A stretch of DNA of 56,994 nucleotides from M10-OD1-4 sp038061695 (GTDB lineage Bacteria; Patescibacteriota; Minisyncoccia; GWC2-36-17; M10-OD1-4). The notes under the pieces were generated by a model that was given only the letters and a program-made list of their open reading frames with translations, was not told where the DNA came from and searched no databases. Position numbers and translations under genes: made by a program. Where the stretch lies: assembly GCA_038061695.1 (NCBI GenBank), contig JBBTYT010000014.1, forward strand, positions 1 to 56,994, written 5' to 3'. Shown here piece after piece: positions 9,144-18,227 of this stretch. Positions within the stretch are counted from its first letter, which is position 1, and each line of letters opens with the position of its first letter.

Positions 9144-10835
9144 TTACATTTTTGTTACTCTTGATACTTCATCTAATGTCGTTACTCCTTGAAATACTTT
9201 ATTCATACCATCCTGAAACATTGTTGTCATACCATTTATGATAGCTGCTTTCATTATCTCATCGCTAGAAGCTCGCTTAATAATTAGCTCTTTTATATTA
9301 TCTGCCATTTCTAAAACTTCAAAAACACCAAGCCTGCCAGTATAACCTGTATTTCCACAAACCTTACATCCTGCCCCTCTATACAAACGCACGCCACTTA
9401 AGTCTTGTTTGCCTTTAGCATCAAATATAGCCTTAAGTTTTACATCACTCTCTATCATCTTTTTTTCTCCTTCTGTTAATGTATAAGATGAGCGACATTT
9501 TTCACAAATCTTTCTAACCAAACGTTGAGCTATAGCAATATTTACCGTTGAAGCAACAAGAAATGGCTCTATCCCCATATCTAAAAGTCTAGGAAGTGTT
9601 GTAGCAGAATCATTAGCATGTAAAGTAGAAAGCACTAAATGCCCTGTCATTGCGGAATTTACCGCGATGCTAGCAGTTTCTTCATCTCTAATCTCTCCAA
9701 TCATAATAATATCCGGATCTTGACGAACAATTGCACGGAGCCCTTTAGCAAATGTTAGATTAGTTTGTGGATTAACTTGAATTTGAGAAATACCTTCTAT
9801 GTCATACTCTACAGGGTCCTCAATAGTTGAGATATTGACATCTCTTTTATTTAATATACTCAACACAGCATAAACACTTGTTGTCTTACCACTACCTGTT
9901 GGACCAGTCACAAGTATCATTCCATGAGGTTTTTCTATAGTTATTTTTACTTTCTCAAGATCAGCGCCGGATAAACCTAACGAAACTAAATCAAGAGTTC
10001 TGCTTTTAGCTGATAGAAGCCTCATAACAATCTTTTCGCCAGATGTCACTGGCACAATGGATACTCTCATATCAACTTCTTCATCTTTTGTGTGAAATCT
10101 AAACTTACCATCTTGCGCGGCACGATGCTCATCAGTTCGCATCTTTGATAAAATTTTAATGCGTGTAAGTATAACATCACTCAATTCATTTGGCATATCC
10201 AGCACATCATGCAACACACCATCTATCCTAAAACGAACAACTATTTTTTTTCTATAAGGCTCAATATGAATATCTGATGTTTTGTTGTCATAGCTATATT
10301 GAAGTAATATATCAACCACCCTAATTGCAGCTTCATCTCTTTGCTCTCTAGTTAAAGAAATATCCTTAAGTTGCTTCATAGCCTCCTCAAAAATATCTTT
10401 AATACCGGCCTTATATGCTAAAAGAGCGCCTTGCAATGCCTTCTCTGTTATAAAGAAAATTATAATATTTTGACCAACGCGTTTCTCTATAAAATGTTTA
10501 ACTTCAATATCATCTGGATTTGTCATGCCAACTTTTACACCTTTTTCATCTCGCATAAAAGCAATAACACCTTTTTTACGCGCTACAAGTTCTGGCACTA
10601 AATGTAAAATATCTTCATTGATTTTTACTTTTTTTAAATCTATATAATCAAATTTAAAATAATTTGCGATCACCTGACCAATATGTTCATCAGATATAAT
10701 ATTTATATCTGATAAATAATCAATTAAAGAAATATTTTTATCATTCGCTTCTTTTTCCACAATATCAAACTTTTCTGAGCTGATAAGGTTTACCCCCATA
10801 AGAAGGATTTTTAATTGTGTATTTACGAGCTTCAT
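9144..10835 (-). CDS. pilB: type IV pilus extension ATPase PilB
   Basis: A 563-residue GspE/PilB hexameric ATPase that powers pilus extension at the membrane. It shows an N-terminal MshE-like domain (about 1-140), Walker A GPTGSGKTT at about 311-319, the Asp box RQDPDIIMIGEIRDEETA and the His box TGHLVLSTLHAND. The four zinc cysteines occur as CEKC and CKVC around the metal loop. Length fits the family. It follows the receiver-domain gene by one base and precedes pilC by one. No PilT retraction ATPase is present in the window, so retraction, if it occurs, needs a gene elsewhere. Confidence 0.95.
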   Translation of the reverse strand: MKLVNTQLKILLMGVNLISSEKFDIVEKEANDKNISLIDYLSDINIISDEHIGQVIANYFKFDYIDLKKVKINEDILHLVPELVARKKGVIAFMRDEKGVKVGMTNPDDIEVKHFIEKRVGQNIIIFFITEKALQGALLAYKAGIKDIFEEAMKQLKDISLTREQRDEAAIRVVDILLQYSYDNKTSDIHIEPYRKKIVVRFRIDGVLHDVLDMPNELSDVILTRIKILSKMRTDEHRAAQDGKFRFHTKDEEVDMRVSIVPVTSGEKIVMRLLSAKSRTLDLVSLGLSGADLEKVKITIEKPHGMILVTGPTGSGKTTSVYAVLSILNKRDVNISTIEDPVEYDIEGISQIQVNPQTNLTFAKGLRAIVRQDPDIIMIGEIRDEETASIAVNSAMTGHLVLSTLHANDSATTLPRLLDMGIEPFLVASTVNIAIAQRLVRKICEKCRSSYTLTEGEKKMIESDVKLKAIFDAKGKQDLSGVRLYRGAGCKVCGNTGYTGRLGVFEVLEMADNIKELIIKRASSDEIMKAAIINGMTTMFQDGMNKVFQGVTTLDEVSRVTKM

Positions 10836-10836
10836 T

Positions 10837-11205
10837 CTATTTTCCTAAAATAATTTTTTTGATTTCATCAACAATTTGATTTGGTGAATAAGTATCTTTT
10901 GGCAGATACATTAAGCAACCGAGTCTTTTTGCCTCATCAATATCACTTTGCTGACTTAAGCTTGAAAATACAATAACAGGTATCTTGCTCAATTCTGCGT
11001 CTTTTTTTAATTCAGTCAGAACATCAAAACCACTTTTTTGAGGAAGCATCATATCCAAAAGAATCAAATCTACTTTTATAGACTTTACCTTTTCTAAACC
11101 CACTTCTCCACTCTCAGCTAATTCAACCTCAATATTCTCCTGATTTAATTCAGACTTGTAAACTTCGCGTATAAAGTTATCGTCATCTATTATTAAAACT
11201 TTCAT
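10837..11205 (-). CDS. stand-alone response-regulator receiver protein
   Basis: A 122-residue single receiver domain. The acidic pocket is IIDDD (residues 5-9), the phosphoacceptor is Asp51 in LLLDMMLP, the switch Ser is in VIVFSSLS and the conserved Lys is in YLPKDTYS. There is no output domain. It is wedged between cheD and pilB, one base from pilB, so it is a natural candidate for the output regulator acting on the pilus motor, as PilG/PilH do in other bacteria. The second receiver at 16560 is more CheY-like. Which one binds the motor is inference. Confidence 0.85.
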   Translation of the reverse strand: MKVLIIDDDNFIREVYKSELNQENIEVELAESGEVGLEKVKSIKVDLILLDMMLPQKSGFDVLTELKKDAELSKIPVIVFSSLSQQSDIDEAKRLGCLMYLPKDTYSPNQIVDEIKKIILGK

Positions 11206-11229
11206 ACTATATTTATTTTACTAAAATTA

Positions 11230-11730
11230 TTACATTTTTGTAGAAACATCAACCAAACCATTTTCTAAATTAAGATCTGCTACCCTTCCGACTGTACCAC
11301 CAGTCTCCTCATTTTCAATTGGAATACCAAGCTCTTGAAGACGTCTTTTTGCTGATTCAAAATTTTGATAACCAATTCCATCTTTATCTCCATTTAAAAC
11401 TTTGAACATTCTTGCGCCACCAGTTAATTTTGCCTTTAACCTTTCGCGTTTTCCTCCAATCTTTTCTATTTCTTTTATCAAGCGATCCACAGATTCATCT
11501 GCATACCTTGCCACAAATTCAGTTTTATTAATATGAGCTCTCGCTTCATTGATCAGATCAATTTGTCTTTCACCTCTTGAAGGAAGCATTGCGTGAGCCA
11601 TACCTCCTATTTTTGCCTCGTAGTCATACAAAACAATAACAATACAGGAGCCTATACTTCCTGTTTTTATATGAGTGCCGTTATAACCAACGGCCATCTC
11701 ACCCATATCTATATTAATTGTTTGATGCAT
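11230..11730 (-). CDS. cheD: chemoreceptor glutamine deamidase CheD
   Basis: Deamidates selected glutamines in chemoreceptors and in several bacteria binds CheC. The 166-residue product carries the catalytic set in the expected order: Thr23, Cys29 in GSIGSC and His46 in MAHAMLP, two residues later than in Thermotoga CheD. The start overlaps the end of cheC by 17 bases, a coupling that matches the known CheC-CheD complex. With CheB also present this implies receptor adaptation, although CheR is not seen here. Confidence 0.92.
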   Translation of the reverse strand: MHQTINIDMGEMAVGYNGTHIKTGSIGSCIVIVLYDYEAKIGGMAHAMLPSRGERQIDLINEARAHINKTEFVARYADESVDRLIKEIEKIGGKRERLKAKLTGGARMFKVLNGDKDGIGYQNFESAKRRLQELGIPIENEETGGTVGRVADLNLENGLVDVSTKM

Positions 11731-12358
11731 TATTATTTACCTTATAATTTAACTTTTTTTCCGTTGCCTTTAATATTTTTGCGGTAGCTTTTGGATCAAA
11801 AAGGAAAAAAAACTGCCCATCTATTTTTTCTCCATCAACTTGAAAATCAACATTAAAGACCAAAACAACATCTGATCCTTGACCCACATCAGCAAGTATT
11901 GAATCCACTACAGAACCTAACATATCTGTTGCAGAATCCGGTACTGAATGCAAGATGTTCATATCCAAAAATTTAGCTAAAGATGTAATTCCAGCTCCTG
12001 CTAATATATTACCAACTTCACGCAATACGCTACGATCCATATCATCCAAAAATCTAATATCTTTTTTATGATTACCAGCCAAGAGACCGGCGAGTTTTAA
12101 AGCATTTTCTGGAGAAAACATTAAAAGCATAATTCCCTCCACATCTCCTAATATCCTTAAAAACACAACAGTCATTATCTCTTCTGACTTACCGAAGAAC
12201 TTAGGTACTAGCTCCACTCTATCTACAAATATATCTGGCACAAAAATCATAACCTTCTTATTAACCATTTGTGATAAAGCAGTAGACGCATTTCCTGTGC
12301 CTATATTAATCACCTCCACAAGCTGGTCTCTTTCAAACTCTGTTAGATATTTTTCCAT
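11714..12358 (-). CDS. cheC: CheY-P phosphatase CheC (two active sites)
   Basis: A 214-residue CheC. Both copies of the phosphatase signature are intact with exact spacing: D11-E15-N18 followed by Pro41, and a second S-E-N in DRSVLREVGN with a Pro 23 residues after the Asn. The protein removes phosphate from CheY-type regulators and is boosted by CheD in characterised systems. It overlaps cheD downstream and lies 46 bases after cheA. The cytosolic location is inferred from the lack of any membrane segment. Confidence 0.92.
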   Translation of the reverse strand: MEKYLTEFERDQLVEVINIGTGNASTALSQMVNKKVMIFVPDIFVDRVELVPKFFGKSEEIMTVVFLRILGDVEGIMLLMFSPENALKLAGLLAGNHKKDIRFLDDMDRSVLREVGNILAGAGITSLAKFLDMNILHSVPDSATDMLGSVVDSILADVGQGSDVVLVFNVDFQVDGEKIDGQFFFLFDPKATAKILKATEKKLNYKVNNNASNN

Positions 12359-12404
12359 AACTTATATGTAAATTATTATTAATGTTATATTTTAACTTTA
12401 TCTT

Positions 12405-14141
12405 TTATCTGGAAGTCCTGACAAACTTTTTAGCATCTTCCAATAAACTCACGACATCAAGAATCAATATTGTCTTTCCATTACCCAAAATAGTTGATCC
12501 TGAAAATCCTTTTGTTCCATGAAGCACAGATGGCAATGGTTTAACAATAATCTCTTGTTCATTTATCAACTTATCAATCACTATGCCAGTAACATCTTTT
12601 CCTCTTTTAATAAGGACTGCCGTAATTGATGATTTTAAATTTTTTACCTCCAATTCTTGGCTTGCATCTTCTATACTTTTAAATTTAATATCTGCAATTT
12701 CCGCACCATTTAAAGAAAAAACTTTATCCAAATAAACAAGTGGTACATCTACACCGCTTACGACTGCTACATCTTGATCTGCCATACTTTTTATCTCTCC
12801 GTTTTGTATATTAACAGACCTCTCAATACTAGAAAATGGAATAGCAAATAAGGTATCCTTTACTCCTACAAGAAGAGAGTTAATAATTGCAATTGTTAAA
12901 GGTAACTCTAGTGTGAAGCGTGTGCCATTATTACCTGACAAAGGAGATTCTATGATCACCCTACCTCCAATCTGATCTGTAAAACCCTTTACAACGCTTA
13001 ATCCAACTCCTCGTCCAGATGTCTCAGTAACCTCATCATTAGTAGACAATCTAGGATGAAAAAGCAAATTCATAATTTGGTCTTTATTGAGAGAGTCCGC
13101 TTCTTTTGCTCCGATTATATTTCTTTTAACAGCCGCCTGCCTAACTTTTCCAAAATTTATACCCACCCCATTATTTTCAACAATAATTAAAGCAAAATCA
13201 TTCTCTCGCATTGCCTGCAACTTAATAATTCCGCTTTTTTCAATTCCATGATCTACAGCATTCCTTAAAATATGGACTAATGGCTCTCCTAATTTATCAA
13301 CAACTGTTCTATCAAGCTCAATCTCACCACCAGAAACTTCAAGTTCTACTTGTTTATTTTGGTTTTGAGAAAGATCACGAACCATACGAGGAAATCTCGC
13401 AAAGATTTGATCAACTGGCACAAGTCGTGCTTGCATAACTTGATGCTGAATGTCAGAAACAAGACGCCCTAGATGCTCAATAACTCCCTTTAGTTCAACA
13501 TCTCTATTTTTGAATTGTTCCAATCTCATCTTGTCAACAAGTAATTCCTCCATTAAATTCATAAGATCATCCAATCTCTTAATAGGCACCTTAATATGTT
13601 CAATTTTTTGTACAACTTCTCCTGCTTGTACAATATTAGCTTTCTTCTCGGGTTCTACTGCTGTTACTTCAACATTATTTATTTGTTTTTCTTCTTTTGG
13701 TTTTATATCAACAACAATAGGTTTACCATCAGCTGCTCTAATTGACTTGCCAGTTCCCTCTGTTTTTACACCTGTTATTTTTTTTAATTCTTCTATTATC
13801 GCATCTACATTCAATTCATTATTAGACTCTTTAATGGACGCAAGTGATTTTTCAGAAATATCAATAGTCTTAAAAAGTTGATCAATAATAGTTGGTGTTA
13901 TTTTTAAGACACCGTTGCGAGCGTAATCAAAAATATCTTCCATTACATGCATCAAAAATGCCATCTTTTTATATCCCATCGTTGCCGAAGAACTTTTTAT
14001 AGTATGTGAAGAACGCATCAACTCATCCAGTAATTTCCCATCACTTGGATTTTTCTCCAAAACCAAAAGATTATCATTTAAAATTTGTAAACGATCCTCC
14101 GCTTCACTTATAAATAAATCTTTAAACTTACTTATATCCAT
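12405..14141 (-). CDS. cheA: chemotaxis histidine kinase CheA with altered G1 box
   Basis: A 578-residue CheA. The HPt domain carries His46 in RSSHTIKSSSATMGY. A charged linker (about 105-180) takes the place of an obvious P2 domain. The dimerisation helices (about 185-245), the ATPase domain with N-box HILRNAVDHG (Asn294) and G2 box SGRGVGLSVVK, and a C-terminal CheW-like domain (about 425-565) follow. Oddities: the G1 box reads ENNGVG, so the usual adenine-contacting Asp is Asn323, and the loop after DHGIE is about a dozen residues short. The gene lies six bases after cheB. Identification is firm; full kinase activity is less certain. Confidence 0.92.
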   Translation of the reverse strand: MDISKFKDLFISEAEDRLQILNDNLLVLEKNPSDGKLLDELMRSSHTIKSSSATMGYKKMAFLMHVMEDIFDYARNGVLKITPTIIDQLFKTIDISEKSLASIKESNNELNVDAIIEELKKITGVKTEGTGKSIRAADGKPIVVDIKPKEEKQINNVEVTAVEPEKKANIVQAGEVVQKIEHIKVPIKRLDDLMNLMEELLVDKMRLEQFKNRDVELKGVIEHLGRLVSDIQHQVMQARLVPVDQIFARFPRMVRDLSQNQNKQVELEVSGGEIELDRTVVDKLGEPLVHILRNAVDHGIEKSGIIKLQAMRENDFALIIVENNGVGINFGKVRQAAVKRNIIGAKEADSLNKDQIMNLLFHPRLSTNDEVTETSGRGVGLSVVKGFTDQIGGRVIIESPLSGNNGTRFTLELPLTIAIINSLLVGVKDTLFAIPFSSIERSVNIQNGEIKSMADQDVAVVSGVDVPLVYLDKVFSLNGAEIADIKFKSIEDASQELEVKNLKSSITAVLIKRGKDVTGIVIDKLINEQEIIVKPLPSVLHGTKGFSGSTILGNGKTILILDVVSLLEDAKKFVRTSR

Positions 14142-14147
14142 AAAATT

Positions 14148-15233
14148 TTATAATCTAGATAACTCAACTATTTTTTTCATAATTTCTTCAGGTGGTAATA
14201 TATAATCAGCAAGTCCGCTGTCAATGACTGCTCTTGGCATAGAATCAATAACAGCGGTCTCTGGAGCCTGAACAATAGTATGACCATAAACTGTCTTTAT
14301 AGCTCTCATACCCTCCATTCCATCACTCCCCATACCAGTTAAAATGACCCCAATAATCTGATTAACATAATTATGAGCAACTGAGTTCATTAAAACATCA
14401 ATGGAGGGTCGTAATCCATGTATTGCTGGCTCCTTAGTCAAGTGAATAAATTTTTCCAGTTTATTATCATCTCTTTTTTGAACTTTCATATGAAAACCAC
14501 CAGGAGCAATAAATATTTGACCGGCTCTTACTAGATCACCTTCTTCTGCCTCTTTTACAGGAATTTTAGAAACTTTGTTAAGTCTTTCTGCAAAACTTTT
14601 TGTAAAATGTTCCGGCATATGTTGAACTATCAAAATCGGTGCCGAAAAATTTTGAGAAAAAGTAATAATAATATCTTCTATCACAGGCGGTCCTCCAGTT
14701 GATGCGCCAATCACAACAATCTTCACAGAAGATTCTTCAATATCATCATCTCTTTTTTTTCCTTTAATAAAAGATTTTTGTACTATTTCATCTAATACTT
14801 TACGTTTTTTAACATGTGCCATAGCTGCCATCTTGATTCTTGCTATGATCTTATCTTTCAATTTATTAATATCTAAAGAAAGCTCACCTGATGGCTTGAC
14901 AATAAAATCAACGGCACCGGCACGTAAACTCTCGAATGTTTCTTCTGCTTCTTCTTTAGTAAATGCCGACAACATAATAACCGCAGGAAATGACTCTGAA
15001 TCTTTTAAAATCTCTTCTGTTGCTTGTGCTCCATTCATATTAGGCATCTGATAATCCATAGTGATAACATCTGGCTTAAGACGTTTCGCTTCACTAATAG
15101 CCTCTAGTCCATTTTTTGCGCTCCCAATAACTTCAATTTCATTACTTGAGCTTAAAATTTCAATCAAAAGCTTCCTCATAAAAAATGAGTCATCTACTAT
15201 CAACACTCTAATTTTCTTATTTTCTTCTATCAT
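14148..15233 (-). CDS. cheB: chemoreceptor methylesterase CheB
   Basis: A 361-residue two-domain protein. The receiver domain has Asp60 in VITMDYQMP and a Lys in FIVKPSG. The methylesterase domain has the nucleophile Ser in IGASTGGPP, His in VQHMPEHFTKSF and Asp in LTGMGSDGMEGM, a complete catalytic triad. It removes receptor methyl groups or deamidates glutamines, giving adaptation driven by CheA phosphorylation. cheA follows after six bases. The presence of CheB without a CheR in this block is the striking point. Confidence 0.94.
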   Translation of the reverse strand: MIEENKKIRVLIVDDSFFMRKLLIEILSSSNEIEVIGSAKNGLEAISEAKRLKPDVITMDYQMPNMNGAQATEEILKDSESFPAVIMLSAFTKEEAEETFESLRAGAVDFIVKPSGELSLDINKLKDKIIARIKMAAMAHVKKRKVLDEIVQKSFIKGKKRDDDIEESSVKIVVIGASTGGPPVIEDIIITFSQNFSAPILIVQHMPEHFTKSFAERLNKVSKIPVKEAEEGDLVRAGQIFIAPGGFHMKVQKRDDNKLEKFIHLTKEPAIHGLRPSIDVLMNSVAHNYVNQIIGVILTGMGSDGMEGMRAIKTVYGHTIVQAPETAVIDSMPRAVIDSGLADYILPPEEIMKKIVELSRL

Positions 15234-15319
15234 ATCATATGAAAATTACCAATAAAAACCAGCGTCATCTCTTATGAGTAAAATATTAATCTTTTAAATT
15301 GATCGGGAATTAAAAAAAC

Positions 15320-15568
15320 TTATTTGCTCAAAGCTAAAATTGCTTTTTTAATATCGTCATGAATTGGATGTATAAGACCCGTGTACTTACTGGTTCTTGC
15401 ATAAGCAGACTCAGCTATACGATGTAAATCTTCATTTTTTATTTCTTCCTTCTTGATATTAAGGATTCCCAAAATAGAATCAAGAAACATAGGAGCGGCT
15501 GGTCCAATTATATCCTTACAAATTGTGATAAGATTATTATATAACATATTATTTTTTCTTATATTCAT
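15320..15568 (-). CDS. small protein of unknown function in the chemosensory operon
   Basis: Up to 82 residues, predicted to be helical, with a hydrophobic motif IGPAAPMFLDSILGILNI in the first half and IHPIHDDIKKAILAL at the end. I do not recognise the family; the IGP-type helix vaguely recalls short helical domains attached to some bacterial regulators. The first ATG (15568) overlaps the sensor gene by 20 bases; the second (15547) begins one base after that gene's stop and gives 75 residues. Its place directly after a HAMP sensor without an output domain makes it a possible partner of that sensor, which is inference only. Confidence 0.6.
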   Translation of the reverse strand: MNIRKNNMLYNNLITICKDIIGPAAPMFLDSILGILNIKKEEIKNEDLHRIAESAYARTSKYTGLIHPIHDDIKKAILALSK

Positions 15569-16487
15569 CCATAACGATCTTCAAACTCAAGCGCATTTTA
15601 TCGAGTGATTTCGCTAGATCTCCGATCTCATCTTTTGAATTAACCTTTATTTCCGTATCTAGATTACCTCTTGCAAGATCATCAGCCGCATTTCTAAGAG
15701 ATAAAATAGGTTTAGCTATTTTGCGAGAAACAATAATGCCCATACCAATAGATGCTAATACAGAGATTAGGGTACCAACAATCACTATATCTCTCTGAAC
15801 TTTTGCTGATACTTGAGATTCCGAAACTATCTTACTAATCTCTCCTAACATTGCTTCTGTCTTAGAATACATCTCTCTTTTTATTCTCTCTTCTGTAATA
15901 GCAATATCACCCATAGTTTTTGCTATTATTTTATAAGAATCAAGTTGAGCCAAAACTTTTTCGTCAGTAACAATTGAATTATTTTTCACTTTATCAATAG
16001 ATGCGAGCCAACTGTCTAAGTTCTTCTGATTAGGCTCCTGATATAATGCCTCCTTACTGTAATATTGTATATAGCCTACGTCTATATTGAGAGATGCATT
16101 ATTGAGCGCAAAGAGTGGCGTTCTAATATCATATCTTGCCTGTTTTTCCAGTGGATACTGCTCTTCAAAAATTTTACGTTGATTAAGTCTTTCTTCTTGC
16201 TGACTTAACATCGCATCAGAGACTAAGACAAGAGATTTGGAATTTTTAGAATTTTCAAACGACACAAGAATATCTTTTTTTGCTTTATCAAAATCAGCTC
16301 TCAATACATTAAATTCCTTTGAGTTTTTTGTATTGATAAGCGACAACGCCACATTTTGAAAATTACTTACAACTCTAAAACTATCTTGAATTTTTTGTGC
16401 ACTATTAATTCCTAAAACTCCAACGATAGCCATAACAAGAGCTATGAATATAAATCCGAATAAAATAAACTTCATTTGTATTTTCAT
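15549..16487 (-). CDS. membrane sensor with HAMP domain but no output domain
   Basis: A 312-residue protein built like the front half of a chemoreceptor. TM1 lies at about 7-27, then a helical external domain of about 205 residues (four-helix-bundle type), TM2 at about 234-254, and a HAMP domain at about 255-308 (PILSLRNAADDLARGNLDTEI, DEIGDLAKSLDKM). It stops three lysines after HAMP, with no signalling hairpin, kinase or cyclase. The chemoreceptor of the operon has the reverse defect, lacking HAMP. The stop is clean and there is no coding remnant after it, so this looks like the natural end and not a frameshift. Confidence 0.75.
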   Translation of the reverse strand: MKIQMKFILFGFIFIALVMAIVGVLGINSAQKIQDSFRVVSNFQNVALSLINTKNSKEFNVLRADFDKAKKDILVSFENSKNSKSLVLVSDAMLSQQEERLNQRKIFEEQYPLEKQARYDIRTPLFALNNASLNIDVGYIQYYSKEALYQEPNQKNLDSWLASIDKVKNNSIVTDEKVLAQLDSYKIIAKTMGDIAITEERIKREMYSKTEAMLGEISKIVSESQVSAKVQRDIVIVGTLISVLASIGMGIIVSRKIAKPILSLRNAADDLARGNLDTEIKVNSKDEIGDLAKSLDKMRLSLKIVMDEYKKK

Positions 16488-16559
16488 ATTGTTTTTAGTT
16501 AGACTCTTTAAATAATTAATCCTGTTTACTTTAAATTTATATAATTTTAACCAAAACTT

Positions 16560-16922
16560 TTACTTACCTAAAACATTCTCAATTTCATCTATCACTTTTT
16601 TTCTGTCAAATGGCTTAACAATATATCCTTTCGCGCCATATTTCTTAGCATCATTCATCATTTCACTCTGACCCATCGCAGATATAATAATAACATTTGA
16701 CATAAAGCCAATTTTTTTAAGCACTTCCATACCACTCATCTCTGGCATTATAATATCCAAAAGTAGAAGTTCCGGTTTTTCTGACTCGTACTTTTCCAAA
16801 CACTCTTTTCCATTACCACACTCTATAAATTGCGAGAAACCGGCATCTCCAAGAATATCTTTAAGAACCTTACGCATAAATGCTGAGTCGTCAGCTAATA
16901 AAACTTTTATATCTTTGTTCAT
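16560..16922 (-). CDS. cheY: CheY-type response regulator
   Basis: A 120-residue receiver domain: acidic pair Asp11-Asp12 in LLADDSAFMR, phosphoacceptor Asp56 in LLLLDIIMPEMSG, switch Ser in IIISAMGQ and Lys in IVKPFD. It has the classical CheY layout with no output domain and follows the single-site CheC-like phosphatase gene by 23 bases. It probably takes phosphate from CheA and carries the signal to the pilus motor or serves as a phosphate sink for the second receiver at 10837. No Shine-Dalgarno is visible. Confidence 0.88.
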   Translation of the reverse strand: MNKDIKVLLADDSAFMRKVLKDILGDAGFSQFIECGNGKECLEKYESEKPELLLLDIIMPEMSGMEVLKKIGFMSNVIIISAMGQSEMMNDAKKYGAKGYIVKPFDRKKVIDEIENVLGK

Positions 16923-16945
16923 AAATGTAATTTTAAATTATTAAT

Positions 16946-17527
16946 TTACTCCTTAATTAAATCAAATAGCTTCTCATTAAATATAAGATATAAGTTTGCT
17001 TTTACTTTATGATTAGTAATAACAAGCGTAGTTTCAAATATTACAGCAGAATCAGTTTCGTTTGTTAATTTATCCATAAGTGTGTCTAAAATAGATCCTA
17101 ATCTTGCTGATGTAATCATATTTGGCACTCCAAGTACTAACTTAATCATAGAAGACTCCGCCAAAGCAGTTACATAGTAGTTAGAAAGTATATTAAGGGT
17201 TTCTTTGATCGCTGATCGGTCAATATCCTTTAAAATTCCTGTTGTACCAACCGGTTGTTGATTTAGTAAATCAACTAAAACAAGAGCATCTTCACGTGAT
17301 AATGTAAGAAGTGATGCTCCGGAAGCACCTAATAATAACTGCGCATAAACAACGACAGCGTGGTCTGCCGGTGGCTTGATGCGATCTATTGACTTCCTAA
17401 GTGATATCGTTTCAACTTTAGATACACTTACTTCAACAGAAGAATTTGAAAACTTAGAAAACGCTTCAGCAACCTTCGCAGAACCTTCATCCGCCGCTTT
17501 TTGTAAAATTTCTTTTTTGAATTCCAT
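16946..17527 (-). CDS. CheC-like phosphatase with one intact active site
   Basis: A 193-residue CheC/FliY-family domain. The C-terminal signature is complete: S-E-N in DRSAIKETLN with Pro 23 residues after the Asn. The N-terminal copy has lost the key Glu and Asn (QKAADEGSAKVAEAF where two-site CheC has EVINIGTGNASTAL), so only one site can dephosphorylate. There is no C-terminal CheW or FliN domain. It sits between cheW and cheY, so CheY-P at 16560 is the likely substrate, leaving the two-site CheC at 11714 as a second phosphatase. Confidence 0.82.
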   Translation of the reverse strand: MEFKKEILQKAADEGSAKVAEAFSKFSNSSVEVSVSKVETISLRKSIDRIKPPADHAVVVYAQLLLGASGASLLTLSREDALVLVDLLNQQPVGTTGILKDIDRSAIKETLNILSNYYVTALAESSMIKLVLGVPNMITSARLGSILDTLMDKLTNETDSAVIFETTLVITNHKVKANLYLIFNEKLFDLIKE

Positions 17528-17584
17528 ATCTTTTTAATTTATATTTTAATTTTAATTAAGTTTCGACCGCTAAACAAAATATTT

Positions 17585-18223
17585 TCAATCCTTTTCACTC
17601 GCAACCTCAATTACTCTATCTCCCACATCCAATAACTCTTTCTCTTGGAGCATTTTCAGTAAATCAAGTAAAATAAGCAAACGAGTATTAGATTTTTCAA
17701 ATTGGTTAGTTGTATTATGCGCTAAAAGTAGTTCTCTGCATTGATCTTCAGTTAATTCTTTTGTCGGTTCTTTTCTATCAAGCACCACCACACCCTTCAA
17801 ATATTCAGAATGTATCTTTGAAGATACCAAAGAAGGTGTTGGTTGTATTGAAGTTATTGGTATGCGTAATACCTCAGCTACCTCATCAACAATAATTCCG
17901 AATGTATTTTCTCCAGCTTCAACAATAATAATATGCTGTGACGGCGTCTTATTTTCTCTCACCAAATGAAACCTCCTCTCCAAATCAACTACTACCACTA
18001 TTTTTCCGCGAAGATTTAAAAGACCTTTAATAAATTCTGGAGCATTCGGAATTGGAGTAATATCTGGAATTTTAATAATTTCTTTTAAATCAGTAATAGG
18101 AACAACATATTCCTCATTATCCAAAACAAAAACCATAAGTTGTATAAATTCCTCTGCTTTCCTATCTGCCATTTGAGTTTTATCAGCAACTCTCTCTATG
18201 ATTTGTTTTAAGTCATCTGTCAT
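17585..18223 (-). CDS. cheW: chemotaxis coupling protein CheW
   Basis: The scaffold that links receptors to CheA. The CheW fold is clear: FIQLMVFVLDNEEYVVPI, then PNAPEFIKGLLNLRGKIVVVVDL and FGIIVDEVAEVLRI. It has about 30 extra N-terminal residues and a 60-residue helical C-terminal tail beyond the fold, giving 212 residues. I place the start at the ATG at 18221-18223, four bases after the receptor gene's stop and about ten bases after a GAGG; a TTG further upstream would overlap the receptor gene. Confidence 0.92.
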   Translation of the reverse strand: MTDDLKQIIERVADKTQMADRKAEEFIQLMVFVLDNEEYVVPITDLKEIIKIPDITPIPNAPEFIKGLLNLRGKIVVVVDLERRFHLVRENKTPSQHIIIVEAGENTFGIIVDEVAEVLRIPITSIQPTPSLVSSKIHSEYLKGVVVLDRKEPTKELTEDQCRELLLAHNTTNQFEKSNTRLLILLDLLKMLQEKELLDVGDRVIEVASEKD

Positions 18224-18227
18224 ATTT

